Shown here in pieces: positions 9,957 through 18,270 of a stretch of DNA of 64,000 nucleotides; position 1 is the first letter of the stretch; the number at the start of each line of letters is the position of its first letter. The stretch comes from Acidobacteriota bacterium. GTDB lineage: Bacteria > Acidobacteriota > Terriglobia > Bryobacterales > Bryobacteraceae. Made by a program: the position numbers and the translations under genes. Under the pieces are notes generated by a model that did no database searches, was not told the origin of the DNA, and saw only the letters and a program-made list of their open reading frames with translations. The DNA lies in contig JACPNQ010000014.1 in the NCBI GenBank assembly GCA_016185425.1, positions 62,001-126,000 on the forward strand, read 5' to 3'.

Positions 9957-10349
9957 GTGTCCCCAACTCTCCCCGACGACCAGGTGTATGAGGCCATCGG
10001 CGAAGCGGGCTTCCATCGCCTGGTTCACGAATTCTACAAACAAATCCCCAACGACGACATTCTCGGTCCCATGTATCCCGCGGCCGACCTGGCTGGGGCC
10101 GAAGCGCGGCTCCGCGGCTTCCTCATCTTCCGCTTCGGCGGACCGCCCGCCTATATCGAGCAGCGCGGCCACCCGCGCCTCGGCATGCGTCACATGCCCT
10201 TCCCTATCAATGAAGCCGCCCGCAACCGCTGGATCGCGCTGATGAACAACGCCTTCACCAACGCCGCTCTTCCCGCCGAAGCTGAACAGACCCTGCGTGC
10301 CTTTTTCGAGCACGTCGCCACCTTCCTCATCAACCGCAAGGAGCAATAA
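9957..10349 (+). CDS. Group II truncated hemoglobin
   Basis: A 130-residue haem protein of the 2-over-2 truncated globin family, type II (GlbO/YjbI-like). Recognisable blocks are AGFHRLVHEFYKQI, ILGPMYP, FRFGGPPAY, RGHPRLGMRHMPF with the proximal-His region, and the conserved Trp in NRWIALM. I choose the GTG at 9957 because it gives the normal family length and places VSPTLPDDQVYEAIG at the N-terminus. The ATG at 9949 is out of frame, and the open frame upstream is antisense to the sulfatase start. Likely roles are O2 or NO handling. It is followed after 3 bases by the YfiT-like gene. Confidence 0.88.
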   Translation: MSPTLPDDQVYEAIGEAGFHRLVHEFYKQIPNDDILGPMYPAADLAGAEARLRGFLIFRFGGPPAYIEQRGHPRLGMRHMPFPINEAARNRWIALMNNAFTNAALPAEAEQTLRAFFEHVATFLINRKEQ

Positions 10350-10352
10350 TCC

Positions 10353-10880
10353 ATGTCCGGCGATCCCCGCTATCCCATCGGCAAATTTCAATACGACGGC
10401 CCCTTAACTCCCGAGCAGCGCTCCACGATGATTGAAGCCATCGAAAACACTCCGGTCGAGCTCCGCAAATCCATCCGCGGACTTGTCGATGAGCAACTCG
10501 CCACACCTTACCGCGATGGCGGCTGGACCGTCCGCCAACTCATCCATCACGTCGCCGACAGCCACATCAATGCCTATTGCCGCTTCCGTCTTGCCCTCAC
10601 CGAGGACAACCCCACCATCAAGCCCTACGAGGAACAGCTCTGGGCCGAGCTTTCCGACGGCGCCAAAGCGCCCATAGGCCTCAGCCTCGCTATCCTCGAC
10701 GCTCTCCACGTGCGCTGGAGCATGCTTCTCCGCTCGCTAACTCCCGAAGAGTTTGCCCGCCCCGTTACCCACCCCGCCAGCGGCCAGCACAGTATCGATT
10801 GGCTCCTCGCCGTCTACTCCTGGCACGGCGCGCATCACACCGCCCACGTCACCGAACTCCGCAAGGCCAAGGGCTGGTAG
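10353..10880 (+). CDS. DinB-superfamily metal-dependent protein, YfiT type
   Basis: A 175-residue protein of the DinB/YfiT four-helix superfamily. It matches the Bacillus YfiT group in its opening (DPRYPIGKFQY), the metal-binding helix QLIHHVADSHINAY and the C-terminal histidine cluster WHGAHHTAHV, which together make a three-His metal site. YfiT-type proteins have been called putative metal hydrolases, and related DinB proteins act as thiol S-transferases. The thiol used here is not known. It forms a two-gene unit with the globin (3-base gap), which fits a reactive-nitrogen or electrophile-protection role by inference only. Confidence 0.88.
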   Translation: MSGDPRYPIGKFQYDGPLTPEQRSTMIEAIENTPVELRKSIRGLVDEQLATPYRDGGWTVRQLIHHVADSHINAYCRFRLALTEDNPTIKPYEEQLWAELSDGAKAPIGLSLAILDALHVRWSMLLRSLTPEEFARPVTHPASGQHSIDWLLAVYSWHGAHHTAHVTELRKAKGW

Positions 10881-10883
10881 GCG

Positions 10884-11330
10884 CTACACCCTGATCCGCG
10901 GATTGCACACCGGCCACGGCGCGAACCCGATCACCAGCGTTCCCCGGTCCACATAGAGATTCACATCCTGCCCCTTGATCTGCAGGATTTGAATGATGCC
11001 CTTATCGCAGCTCTTCACCTTGGACCGCTGGATCGCCGCCGCGTTTCCCGCGTCGCTCTGCGGGCCCCAATCCCGCAGGAACTGATCGTATTTGTAATCG
11101 CGGCATGGCGTTGCGTCCGTGCATCCCCACATCCCGTACGCCGCTTTGTAGTCCTGCCGCTGCAACGTTGCCAGGAACTCCTTAACGCGCGCCTCTTCCC
11201 TGTAATTCCGGAGGAAAAACCAAAGCGTACCTCCCACCACGGCAATGGTCAGCAGGCTATATAAAATCCGCTTGGTGCGCTTCTCACGGCGCGCGTCCAC
11301 CACGCCGTAATTGTCCAGGTAATCGCTCAT
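10884..11330 (-). CDS. Small single-pass membrane protein of unknown function
   Basis: A 148-residue protein not assignable to a named family. The N-terminal 20 residues are charged and cytoplasmic, followed by one transmembrane helix at about 24-42 (ILYSLLTIAVVGGTLWFFL). A periplasmic domain of about 100 residues contains four Cys (WGCTDATPCRDY, KSCDKG, WPVCNPR), suggesting disulfides. The pattern of lysines, a TM helix and a small extracytoplasmic domain resembles DUF4864-like accessory proteins, but I do not claim that family. It lies 22 bases upstream-side of the Skp-like gene's stop, so the two may be independent units on the same strand. Confidence 0.7.
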   Translation of the reverse strand: MSDYLDNYGVVDARREKRTKRILYSLLTIAVVGGTLWFFLRNYREEARVKEFLATLQRQDYKAAYGMWGCTDATPCRDYKYDQFLRDWGPQSDAGNAAAIQRSKVKSCDKGIIQILQIKGQDVNLYVDRGTLVIGFAPWPVCNPRIRV

Positions 11331-11352
11331 GAAAGTCCCCCTCGCGGAGAAC

Positions 11353-11874
11353 TTACTTGGCCGGGTACGCTTTGTTGTACTCGGCGGTCGCCTCCGCTGT
11401 GATCTCCAAGGCGGGTTTGAAGTAGACGGCGTTCGTTACATCCACCACCACGTCCAGCCCCTTGCCTTCCGACAGCTTCTTCACAATATCGTTCATCCGC
11501 TGCGCGCTGCGGCTCAAAATGTCCTGGCGGTCGCGGTCCACATCGGCCTGCAAATCGTCCGTCAGCCGCTGCAGTTCGCGCTGTTTCCGCTGGCCCTGCA
11601 CGTTCAATTCCTGCTCCGCCTGCGGAGTCAACTTGCCGGCCATCGTCTGCAACTGTCCCTGAATTGTCTGCAATTCCTTCTGCAGCGCCTCAGCCTTATC
11701 CTGCCGCGGTTTGAACTTGGTCTCCAGTTCCTTCTGTGCCTTCTGGATTTCCGCAGTGTCCAGCACCGCCTTTTGCAGGTTAATAATCGCCACCTTCACC
11801 TGTGCCGAAGCCGTGGCGGCACAAGCCAGCATCACTGCCGGAAGCAGCAAATTGGCCATACGAATACCGAACAT
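11353..11874 (-). CDS. OmpH/Skp-family periplasmic chaperone
   Basis: Periplasmic chaperone-like protein of about 173 residues from the chosen start. The Met at 11874 gives a good signal peptide (MANLLLPAVMLACAATASAQ) and has an AGGAG ribosome site about 10 bases upstream. The upstream in-frame Met at 11919 lacks both. The mature part opens with VKVAIINLQKAVLDTAE, as in Skp. A long coiled coil rich in Gln, Lys and Glu follows, ending with the return strand (LDVVVDVTNAVYF). It should hold unfolded outer-membrane proteins on their way to BAM, which suits a genome rich in TonB-type barrels. Confidence 0.88.
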   Translation of the reverse strand: MFGIRMANLLLPAVMLACAATASAQVKVAIINLQKAVLDTAEIQKAQKELETKFKPRQDKAEALQKELQTIQGQLQTMAGKLTPQAEQELNVQGQRKQRELQRLTDDLQADVDRDRQDILSRSAQRMNDIVKKLSEGKGLDVVVDVTNAVYFKPALEITAEATAEYNKAYPAK

Positions 11875-11935
11875 GTACAGAATTCTCCTGAGTTCCCGCG
11901 AAGCGAAAATCGATAGCACCAGAGTATCACATGCC

Positions 11936-13486
11936 TTAGTGAGGCAGTGCCTCTGACAGGACGCGCCCCATCGATCCAGCGGGTACTTCCACCTCCAAAA
12001 TTGTCGCTAAAGTCGGCGCCAGATCGTTCACCGCCGCCGCCTGGTGATACTTCCCAGGCTTCACGCCCTGCCCCATCAGGATCAACGGAACATGCGTGTC
12101 GTAGTTGAACGGCGCGCCGTGCGAAGTTGTATCCGTTCCATACATCCAGTACGGCTCCAACACCACCACCACATCGGCGCCTCGCACTGGATGATACCCG
12201 TTTGCGGTCCGCGTACCTACTTTGTCCGGCGTAATCTGCCCGCGCAGTAACTGGTCCTTGGTGTAGACACGCAGCACATGCGGAAAGTTCCGCAACGCCT
12301 CCGCCGCGGCCGTGCGAACCTTCTCCGCGCCATACTGTTCCAGCAGCGCCGGCTCGATATAAATCTGCTCGCCCTTCTTGCCCACCGACCATTTCCCCGG
12401 CCCGAATTTCGCCGACAGCGTCTTGTCCACCAGGTCCGCGAAGTCCTTGTCTTTGAGCCGCCCGCCCGGCATCTTCCGTTTCTCGCTCACTTCCGGCATC
12501 GGCGGCACGCCGTGATCCGCGGTAAGCGCCACCAGCACATTCTTCATGCCAATCTTTTTGTCCAAATAAGCGAAAAGCTTGCCCAACACGCGATCGGTCC
12601 GCACCGACAGGTCACGCGCTTCCGGAGAATCCGGCCCATACGCGTGGCCAACTTTGTCGTTCGACGAAAAACTCACCGTCAGCACATCGATTCCCGCGTG
12701 TTGCCCCAGCTTCTCGTTCTCAATCGCCAGCTCCGCGAACTCTTCCAAAATATCGTTCCCGTATGGGCTCTTCTCCACGTTGCTGTAGAACATCGTGTCG
12801 GGGATCGCCGGCAGTTTGTGCAGCGGGCTGCCGCCCCAGATCGGCACCCATTGCTTGCCCAGATACTGGTCCGCAGGCCGCTTCGCGTTGTGATCGGCCA
12901 CCCATTTCGGCAACTGTTGCATGTACCAGGTGCTCGTCACCCAGCTTCCGTTCTCTTCCGCGAACCAGTACGACGCGTCCGCCATCCTGCCCGGCAGCAG
13001 AATCGCCGACCTGTCCTTCAACGACATCCCGATCGTCTTCGATTCCCCGCGCCCCGACATCTTGATCTCATCCGCAACGGTGCTCACCATCAGCCGCTTC
13101 GGCGTCGAGCCAATCCCATCGCCACCCACGAGTTCACTCTTCTCGTCGGCCACCGACGTTGTGATCTTCCCGATCTCTTTCTCGTACCAGTCGTTCGCGA
13201 CGATTCCGCTCATCACCGGCGACGCGCCCGTCAGCATCGTCGCATGCCCCACCGCCGTCACCGTCGGCATGTGCTCGTAGTTCGCGTTCGTGAACACGGC
13301 CCCCTGCGTCAATAGCTGCGCCAACCCCGAGTTATACTCCTTCCGGAATCGCGTCAGGTAATCGTAGCGGAACTGGTCCACGGCGATCATCAGCAGCAGC
13401 TTCGGGCGAGCCGGCGCGACATGCGTCTGCGCCCAAATGCAAGAAAGGCTCGCATACGCCGCGAGCCCCAAAATCGTTTTCTTCAT
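11936..13486 (-). CDS. Alkaline-phosphatase-superfamily protein (type I phosphodiesterase / PafA-like)
   Basis: Exported phosphoesterase of 516 residues with a signal peptide (residues 1-20, ending IWAQ). Two-metal-site motifs of the NPP/PafA group are visible: metal Asp38 in MIAVDQFRYD, the nucleophile region PTVTAVGHATMLTG (Thr77 aligns with the NPP nucleophile), KVGHAYGPDS, and TADHGVPP. A C-terminal GTDTTSHGAPF supplies the last metal ligand. It may be a phosphate-irrepressible alkaline phosphatase or a phosphodiesterase, and the sequence alone does not decide. It follows the DUF4920-like gene by 2 bases, so the two are probably co-transcribed. Confidence 0.88.
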   Translation of the reverse strand: MKKTILGLAAYASLSCIWAQTHVAPARPKLLLMIAVDQFRYDYLTRFRKEYNSGLAQLLTQGAVFTNANYEHMPTVTAVGHATMLTGASPVMSGIVANDWYEKEIGKITTSVADEKSELVGGDGIGSTPKRLMVSTVADEIKMSGRGESKTIGMSLKDRSAILLPGRMADASYWFAEENGSWVTSTWYMQQLPKWVADHNAKRPADQYLGKQWVPIWGGSPLHKLPAIPDTMFYSNVEKSPYGNDILEEFAELAIENEKLGQHAGIDVLTVSFSSNDKVGHAYGPDSPEARDLSVRTDRVLGKLFAYLDKKIGMKNVLVALTADHGVPPMPEVSEKRKMPGGRLKDKDFADLVDKTLSAKFGPGKWSVGKKGEQIYIEPALLEQYGAEKVRTAAAEALRNFPHVLRVYTKDQLLRGQITPDKVGTRTANGYHPVRGADVVVVLEPYWMYGTDTTSHGAPFNYDTHVPLILMGQGVKPGKYHQAAAVNDLAPTLATILEVEVPAGSMGRVLSEALPH

Positions 13487-13488
13487 CG

Positions 13489-13932
13489 TTAGTCCAGCAG
13501 TACTGCTCCCGTCCCTTGTATCTGATACATCGTCATTCCGGACTTGATCTTCGCCGGATCGAACTTTTGCCCGCGCTCTTCCGCTTCATGCTTCGCCCAC
13601 GCCACGGCCTGTTGCTGATTCAGCTCAATCTTCTTAAGCACGCCCTCGGCAACCACTCTCCGCCCGGCCGAATTCTTCGGGAAGAGAATCTCCCCGTCCT
13701 TTACCTTTACCCGCAGTGTCTTTTCGCCGTCCTGCACCTGCATCCAGCAGCCCATCATCTGGCAAACCTCGGTCACTTTCCCTTTCACCTGAATCATCTT
13801 GCCGACATACTCATCGGGCGTGCCAAGAATCGTCGCCAAAGGAGTCGCCTGTTGCAGCGTCAATCCCTTGCCAAATTTCTCCGCGCCGCACAACGCGGCC
13901 ACGCTGAGCGCCAACACAATCAAAATCCGCAT
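13489..13932 (-). CDS. DUF4920-like secreted protein
   Basis: A 147-residue exported protein from the Met at 13932, which begins a clean signal peptide (MRILIVLALSVAALCGAE). The upstream in-frame Met at 13965 would overlap the neighbouring PQQ gene. The body is a small OB-like beta fold, VKGKVTEVCQMMGCWM followed by LRVKVKDGEILFP. This matches the DUF4920 family, whose paired Cys (VCQMMGCW) are conserved and may bind metal or form a redox pair. The function is unknown. Its position between the PQQ propeller and the phosphatase suggests a periplasmic role. Confidence 0.78.
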   Translation of the reverse strand: MRILIVLALSVAALCGAEKFGKGLTLQQATPLATILGTPDEYVGKMIQVKGKVTEVCQMMGCWMQVQDGEKTLRVKVKDGEILFPKNSAGRRVVAEGVLKKIELNQQQAVAWAKHEAEERGQKFDPAKIKSGMTMYQIQGTGAVLLD

Positions 13933-13951
13933 GCGTCCATTATCGTAAAAA

Positions 13952-15826
13952 TCACGGCAGCGCATAGACCATCAGCGAATCGGCGAACGTCGAGTTGTAC
14001 TTGTTCCCGCCGCCTGCCGCGATGACCACGTATTGCTTCTTCGTCTTCGCGCTCCAGAATGTCATCGGGTTTGCATGACCGCTTGCCGGTAGCCGGGTCT
14101 CCCACAGCTTCTTGCCCGTGTCTTTATCGAACGCGCGGAACCGTCCGTCGTTCGTCGCGGCAATAAAGACAAGTCCGCCTGCCGTTACGAGTGACCCACC
14201 CAAATTCGGCGTCCCCGTCTGCGGCACGCCTCGCTTGGTCAACTCATCGTATTCGCCCAGCGGGATCCGCCAGCGAAACTCGCCTTTGTCCAAATCGATC
14301 GCCGTCAAATGTCCCCACGGCGGCTGCTGGCACGGATACAGATTCGGATCCCAGAACCGCGAGCTATTCGTTCCCACACCCCGATTCCGATAGGCCACCA
14401 GCGACCCCTCCGGGCGCTTCTCCTGCCTGTATACCATCGCCACATCCATCGAGTTCACATACAGCGTCCGCGTCTCCGGATCAAACGACGCCCCGCCCCA
14501 GTTCGTCCCGCCATTCGTGCCCGGAAACAGCACCGTTGTCTGCAATCCAATCGGCGTGAACATCGGCCGCAGCACGGCGTCCTTCGCGATGCCCTCGCAG
14601 TAAGCCCGCGATTCCGGCGTCACGTTCGTCAACTCTTCCGCCTTCATGCTCTGCCGGGCAAACGGCGGCGGCTTCACCGGCCGTGGCTGCGTGGGCCAAG
14701 CCGCCTCTCCCGGCACGTCGGAGGCCGGTACAGGCGTCTCTTCAATCGCGAATACCGGCGTCCCCGTCGCCCGGTCGAACAGGAAGGTGAATCCCGTCTT
14801 CGTCACCTGTGCTACGGCATCAATGACTCTGCCGTTGCTCTTCACCGTTACCAGTGCCGGTTGCGCCGGCAAATCGTAATCCCAAATATTGTGATGAACG
14901 GTCTGAAAGTGCCATACGCGTTTCCCCGTCGCCGCATCAAGCGCGACGACGGAATCGCCAAACAGATTCGCGCCCTTCCTCCCCGCCGCGTAGTAATCCG
15001 GCGACGGCGAAGTGAGCGGTAGGAACACTAACCCCCTCTGCACGTCGAGCGACATCACCGACCAAACATTCGTTCCCCCTCGGTCCTTCCAGGAATCGCC
15101 ATCCCAGGTGTCATGTCCGAACTCACCCGGCCTCGGCACAGTATGAAACGTCCACACCAATTTTCCAGTCGCAACGGAAAACGCACGCACATCTCCCGCC
15201 GGTCCCTGCGGATCGCCATCCGAAACCCAAGCGCCCGTGATGACAAGGTTCTTGAAAATAACCGGCGGCGACGTTACACCATAGGCGCGGTCCGGAAACT
15301 TGTCGGCCACGCCGGCACGCAGGTCAACCGATCCGTTATCGCCGAACGCCTTATCCAGCTTCCCGGTCTCCGCGTCGATCGAGTACATCCGCCCAGCCTG
15401 TGTCCCCAGCAGGATTCGCTTCTTCTTCCCATCGGTCCAATAGGAGCAGCCGCGCGAAATATGCAGGCTCGCGGCCTTCAACTTATCGATGGCCGGATCG
15501 AACGCCCACAGCTCTTTTCCGGTCTCCGGCCGTAGCGCGACGACGCGGTTGAACGGCGTCGTCAAGTACATCACTCCATCGGCGACAAGCGGCGTCGCCT
15601 CAAAGGTCGATCGCATCAGCGAGTTCTTCCCGTCCGCAATCTCCCCTGTCTGAAACGTCCAGGCCGGCTGGAGCTTAGCGACGTTCGATCTATCGATCTG
15701 CTTCAGCGCGGAATACTTCTGTCCGCCGGCATCCCCACCCCAAAACCGCCACTCCTGCCCCAAGCAAATAAATAGTGTCAAAGACCAATTTAATCCAACC
15801 TTAATCTTCCAGCCTTTGGATGCCAT
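13952..15826 (-). CDS. PQQ-dependent dehydrogenase-like beta-propeller protein
   Basis: A 624-residue exported eight-bladed propeller of the quinoprotein glucose/alcohol dehydrogenase family. PQQ-repeat signatures recur, such as VVALRPETGKELWAFDP, VVALDAATGKRVWHFQ, LTAIDLDKGEFRWRIPL and FRAFDKDTGKKLWETRL, and the opening EWRFWGGDAGGQKYS is typical. No cytochrome c motif is present, so electrons would pass to a separate acceptor. The start at 15826 has GGAGAG upstream. Its first residues (WKIKVGLNWSLT) lie in a short repeat also found in the 20-21 kb glycosyltransferase-like gene. No PQQ synthesis genes are visible in the window. Confidence 0.87.
   Translation of the reverse strand: MASKGWKIKVGLNWSLTLFICLGQEWRFWGGDAGGQKYSALKQIDRSNVAKLQPAWTFQTGEIADGKNSLMRSTFEATPLVADGVMYLTTPFNRVVALRPETGKELWAFDPAIDKLKAASLHISRGCSYWTDGKKKRILLGTQAGRMYSIDAETGKLDKAFGDNGSVDLRAGVADKFPDRAYGVTSPPVIFKNLVITGAWVSDGDPQGPAGDVRAFSVATGKLVWTFHTVPRPGEFGHDTWDGDSWKDRGGTNVWSVMSLDVQRGLVFLPLTSPSPDYYAAGRKGANLFGDSVVALDAATGKRVWHFQTVHHNIWDYDLPAQPALVTVKSNGRVIDAVAQVTKTGFTFLFDRATGTPVFAIEETPVPASDVPGEAAWPTQPRPVKPPPFARQSMKAEELTNVTPESRAYCEGIAKDAVLRPMFTPIGLQTTVLFPGTNGGTNWGGASFDPETRTLYVNSMDVAMVYRQEKRPEGSLVAYRNRGVGTNSSRFWDPNLYPCQQPPWGHLTAIDLDKGEFRWRIPLGEYDELTKRGVPQTGTPNLGGSLVTAGGLVFIAATNDGRFRAFDKDTGKKLWETRLPASGHANPMTFWSAKTKKQYVVIAAGGGNKYNSTFADSLMVYALP
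15774..15810 (-). repeat. Short in-frame repeat, copy 1
   Basis: A 37-base segment inside the start of the PQQ gene. By hand alignment about 30 of 37 bases match 20419-20455. Both are read in the same frame and encode K-I-x-V-G-x-N-W-x-L-T. Confidence 0.4.
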
Positions 15827-15876
15827 ATCTCTCCGCGCGCCGCCGCAAGTCCACCGCCTGCAAGTCTGGTAGACGT

Positions 15877-16077
15877 AGTTATATCACCACCACTCTCTAC
15901 CGTCCCGTAGGCCGCTACGAATTCGAAAAGACCCAAGCCGCCAACTTCCAGGCGTTCCCGCCACGACTCCCCGGCGAACCGATCTTTGTTACGACGCTCG
16001 AGTACGCGCGCCAAATCGCCCGTCGGCACCCGCGACCACACGGAGAACTCTGGATCCCAGCCGAGGCCTCCGGCGGA
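15877..16077 (+). pseudogene. Remnant of a small ADP-ribosylation/crystallin J1-like gene
   Basis: The + strand reads TTLYRPVGRYEFEKTQAANF, then FPPRLPGEPIF, YARQIAR and GELWIPAEA. This is the signature order of a small (about 110-residue) bacterial family often labelled ADP-ribosylation/crystallin J1. In that family the segment between the QIAR and ELWIPAEE blocks is about 40 residues; here it is only a few, so an internal deletion is inferred. There is no start codon at the expected place, and the frame runs without a stop into the antisense of the TPR gene, so the C-terminus is also lost. The remnant lies between two leftward genes. Confidence 0.6.
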
Positions 16078-18147
16078 CTAAGGCTGCGGCTTATCCCGCC
16101 CCGCGCCACCCTCTTTCGAAAGCCGCGTCTTCGCCCCCTCCAACTTCTTCTGCACCTTCGTAATATCCAACCCATCCCGTTCCGCCGAACTGGAATTCTG
16201 CCACGCCCGCACAGACTTCTCCCACGCCGTGATCGCATCCTTCAGGCGCCCCATCTTCAAATACACGTCCCCAAGATGATCCTGAATCGTCGAATCCCGC
16301 GGCACCTTCTCTGTCGCCGCCTTCAACGACTCCTCCGCCTCCGCGTACTTGCCCAGCCGGTACTGCGCCCAACCTAGCGAATCCAAATACGCCCCATTTC
16401 CCGGCTCCTGCTCCAGCGCCTTGCGGATCATCTTCTCCGCCTCCGCCAGCTTCACGTTCCGGTCCGCAAACATGTAGCCCAAATAGTTCAGCGCCGGCGC
16501 GTTATTCGGATTCCGCTCCAACACCCGCCGGAATTCCTTCTCCGCTTCATCGAACTTCTTCTGCCGTTCCAGCATCGAGCCGCGGGAGAACCACACGCTC
16601 TCGCGCTCCTCGTCGTTCTTCGCCAGTTTCTCCGCTGAATCCAGTTCCTTGGCCATGTCCGGATAGTTCTTCATCCGGTCATAAATCTGCGCCAACTGCA
16701 GATGCGTGTCGCGGTCGTTCTTTCCGTCCAACATCGACTTCACATCGTCCACGGCCTCTTTGCCGCGGCCCAATTCCACCAGCGACGATGCCCTAACCAG
16801 CCGGATCATCCGGTCGCCCGGAAACTTCTTCAATGCCTCGTCCGCTTCCGCAACCGACTTCTGATACTCCTTGCCCTGCCGCCACGATTCAATGACCTGC
16901 GCCGAGGAACGGATCGCGGCGTCCTTGTCCAATTCGCCCACTTCGCGGAACGCGCCGGCCGCGTCGCTGAACTGGCCGTTGTTGCGATACAACATGCCCA
17001 GCCGCTCCATCAGCCTCGCTCTGTTCTTCTTCCCTTCAGGGCTCGACGACCGCGTTGACGAATCGTTCAACACTTCCTTCAATGCCGAGATCGCCTCCGG
17101 CAACTTGTCCTGCGCCTCATACAGCCCGACCGCGTTGTACCGGACCTCTAAATTCGACGGTTCAATCTCCGCCGCCTTCTTGTGCGCTTCCCACGCCTTG
17201 TCCACATGGCCCAACTGTGCGTGCAATTGCGAAATCCGCAGCCAGGACGCGCCGTCTTTCGGCTCTTCCTTCACAATCTCGTCAAACGCCGCCAACGCTG
17301 CTTCGTAATCTTCCGCCTGCGTCAAAATGTTCGCATACTCGCGCCGCAGCTCGTTGTTCTCCGGCTGCATCTCCACCGCGCGCTTCAGCGTCTGTGCGGC
17401 CAGCTTGTACTCGCGCATCTGCTCATACGCCGCCGCCAACTGCGTCAACGTCCGCAGATTCGGGCTCTTCTCCGCGACTTTCTTCAGCAGCTCCGCGGCC
17501 TTCACCGTATCGCCCACATCGGCCATCACCATCGCCAGGCCGCTCAGCGCGTCGATATTCTCGGTGTCCGTCTTCAGCACCTCTTCGTATGCCTTCTTCG
17601 ACTCCACCGAATTCTGCGCCATCTTGTACAGCCGCCCCAGCATCAACCATGCTTCGGTGTCGGTAGGCTCAATCTCGGTGATCTTCTTGTAATGCTCCGT
17701 GGCCTGCTCCAGCATCTTCTGGTTCATGCCGCGCTGCTGCGGATCGCCGATCAGCCGCGCCGAAATCCGGCCCAGAATCCGCCGCGCCGTCAGGTCGTTC
17801 GGATTCGCCTTCAGGATGTCTTCCGACTCCCGCACAGCCTCGCGCAGCCGGCCCGTCTGTATATAGAGGTCCGAAAGCTCTTCGCCCAGGAACCCCGCCG
17901 CGGGGTCTTCCTTCATCGCTTTCTTGTAGTAGTCGATCGCCTTGTTCAGATACTCCGCGCGGTTGTTGTACGTCGCCCCCAGGTCGGCATACAGATGACC
18001 CATGGCGTAGTTGAAATATGCCGCCGATTTGTCGGAAAGGACCTTCTTCTTCGCCGCATCCGTAGCCTGGCCATGCAACGGGCCCATGGCCGCTGACGCA
18101 GCCATCAGGCCAATGCCAAGCCAGCGCACAACTCGTTTGCGATCCAT
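16078..18147 (-). CDS. Large TPR-repeat protein, secreted or periplasmic
   Basis: About 689 residues from the Met at 18147, which has AGAGAGA before it and a signal-like N-terminus (VVRWLGIGLMAASAAMGPLHGQ). The rest is a nearly continuous array of tetratricopeptide repeats, for example AWLMLGRLYKMAQNSVESKKAYEEV and APALNYLGYMFADRNVKLAEAE. It should form a superhelical scaffold for protein-protein contacts. The late repeats resemble those of outer-membrane-associated TPR proteins. The C-terminus is basic and Gly-rich. It is divergent from miaA with about 120 bases between them, and no partner can be named. Confidence 0.85.
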   Translation of the reverse strand: MDRKRVVRWLGIGLMAASAAMGPLHGQATDAAKKKVLSDKSAAYFNYAMGHLYADLGATYNNRAEYLNKAIDYYKKAMKEDPAAGFLGEELSDLYIQTGRLREAVRESEDILKANPNDLTARRILGRISARLIGDPQQRGMNQKMLEQATEHYKKITEIEPTDTEAWLMLGRLYKMAQNSVESKKAYEEVLKTDTENIDALSGLAMVMADVGDTVKAAELLKKVAEKSPNLRTLTQLAAAYEQMREYKLAAQTLKRAVEMQPENNELRREYANILTQAEDYEAALAAFDEIVKEEPKDGASWLRISQLHAQLGHVDKAWEAHKKAAEIEPSNLEVRYNAVGLYEAQDKLPEAISALKEVLNDSSTRSSSPEGKKNRARLMERLGMLYRNNGQFSDAAGAFREVGELDKDAAIRSSAQVIESWRQGKEYQKSVAEADEALKKFPGDRMIRLVRASSLVELGRGKEAVDDVKSMLDGKNDRDTHLQLAQIYDRMKNYPDMAKELDSAEKLAKNDEERESVWFSRGSMLERQKKFDEAEKEFRRVLERNPNNAPALNYLGYMFADRNVKLAEAEKMIRKALEQEPGNGAYLDSLGWAQYRLGKYAEAEESLKAATEKVPRDSTIQDHLGDVYLKMGRLKDAITAWEKSVRAWQNSSSAERDGLDITKVQKKLEGAKTRLSKEGGAGRDKPQP

Positions 18148-18270
18148 TCTCTCTTTGTCCTTCTCTGTCCACCAAAGCGGCAACAGGCGAATTTGCTTCT
18201 TAGTATACGATTCCCAAGCACCCCCAATGGTTCCGAAATTCCCGTTCATTCTAAACTGGAATTTCGCGAG

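Noticed and set aside
12278..13315. Plus-strand open frame of 345 codons, Arg- and His-rich.
   Set aside because: It is antisense to the alkaline-phosphatase-like gene, and its composition is that of shadow translation.
3800..15786. A 17-base identity between mutL (3800-3816) and the PQQ gene region (15770-15786).
   Set aside because: In mutL it encodes a normal family segment (NSVKD), and one exact 17-mer pair is not surprising in 64 kb.
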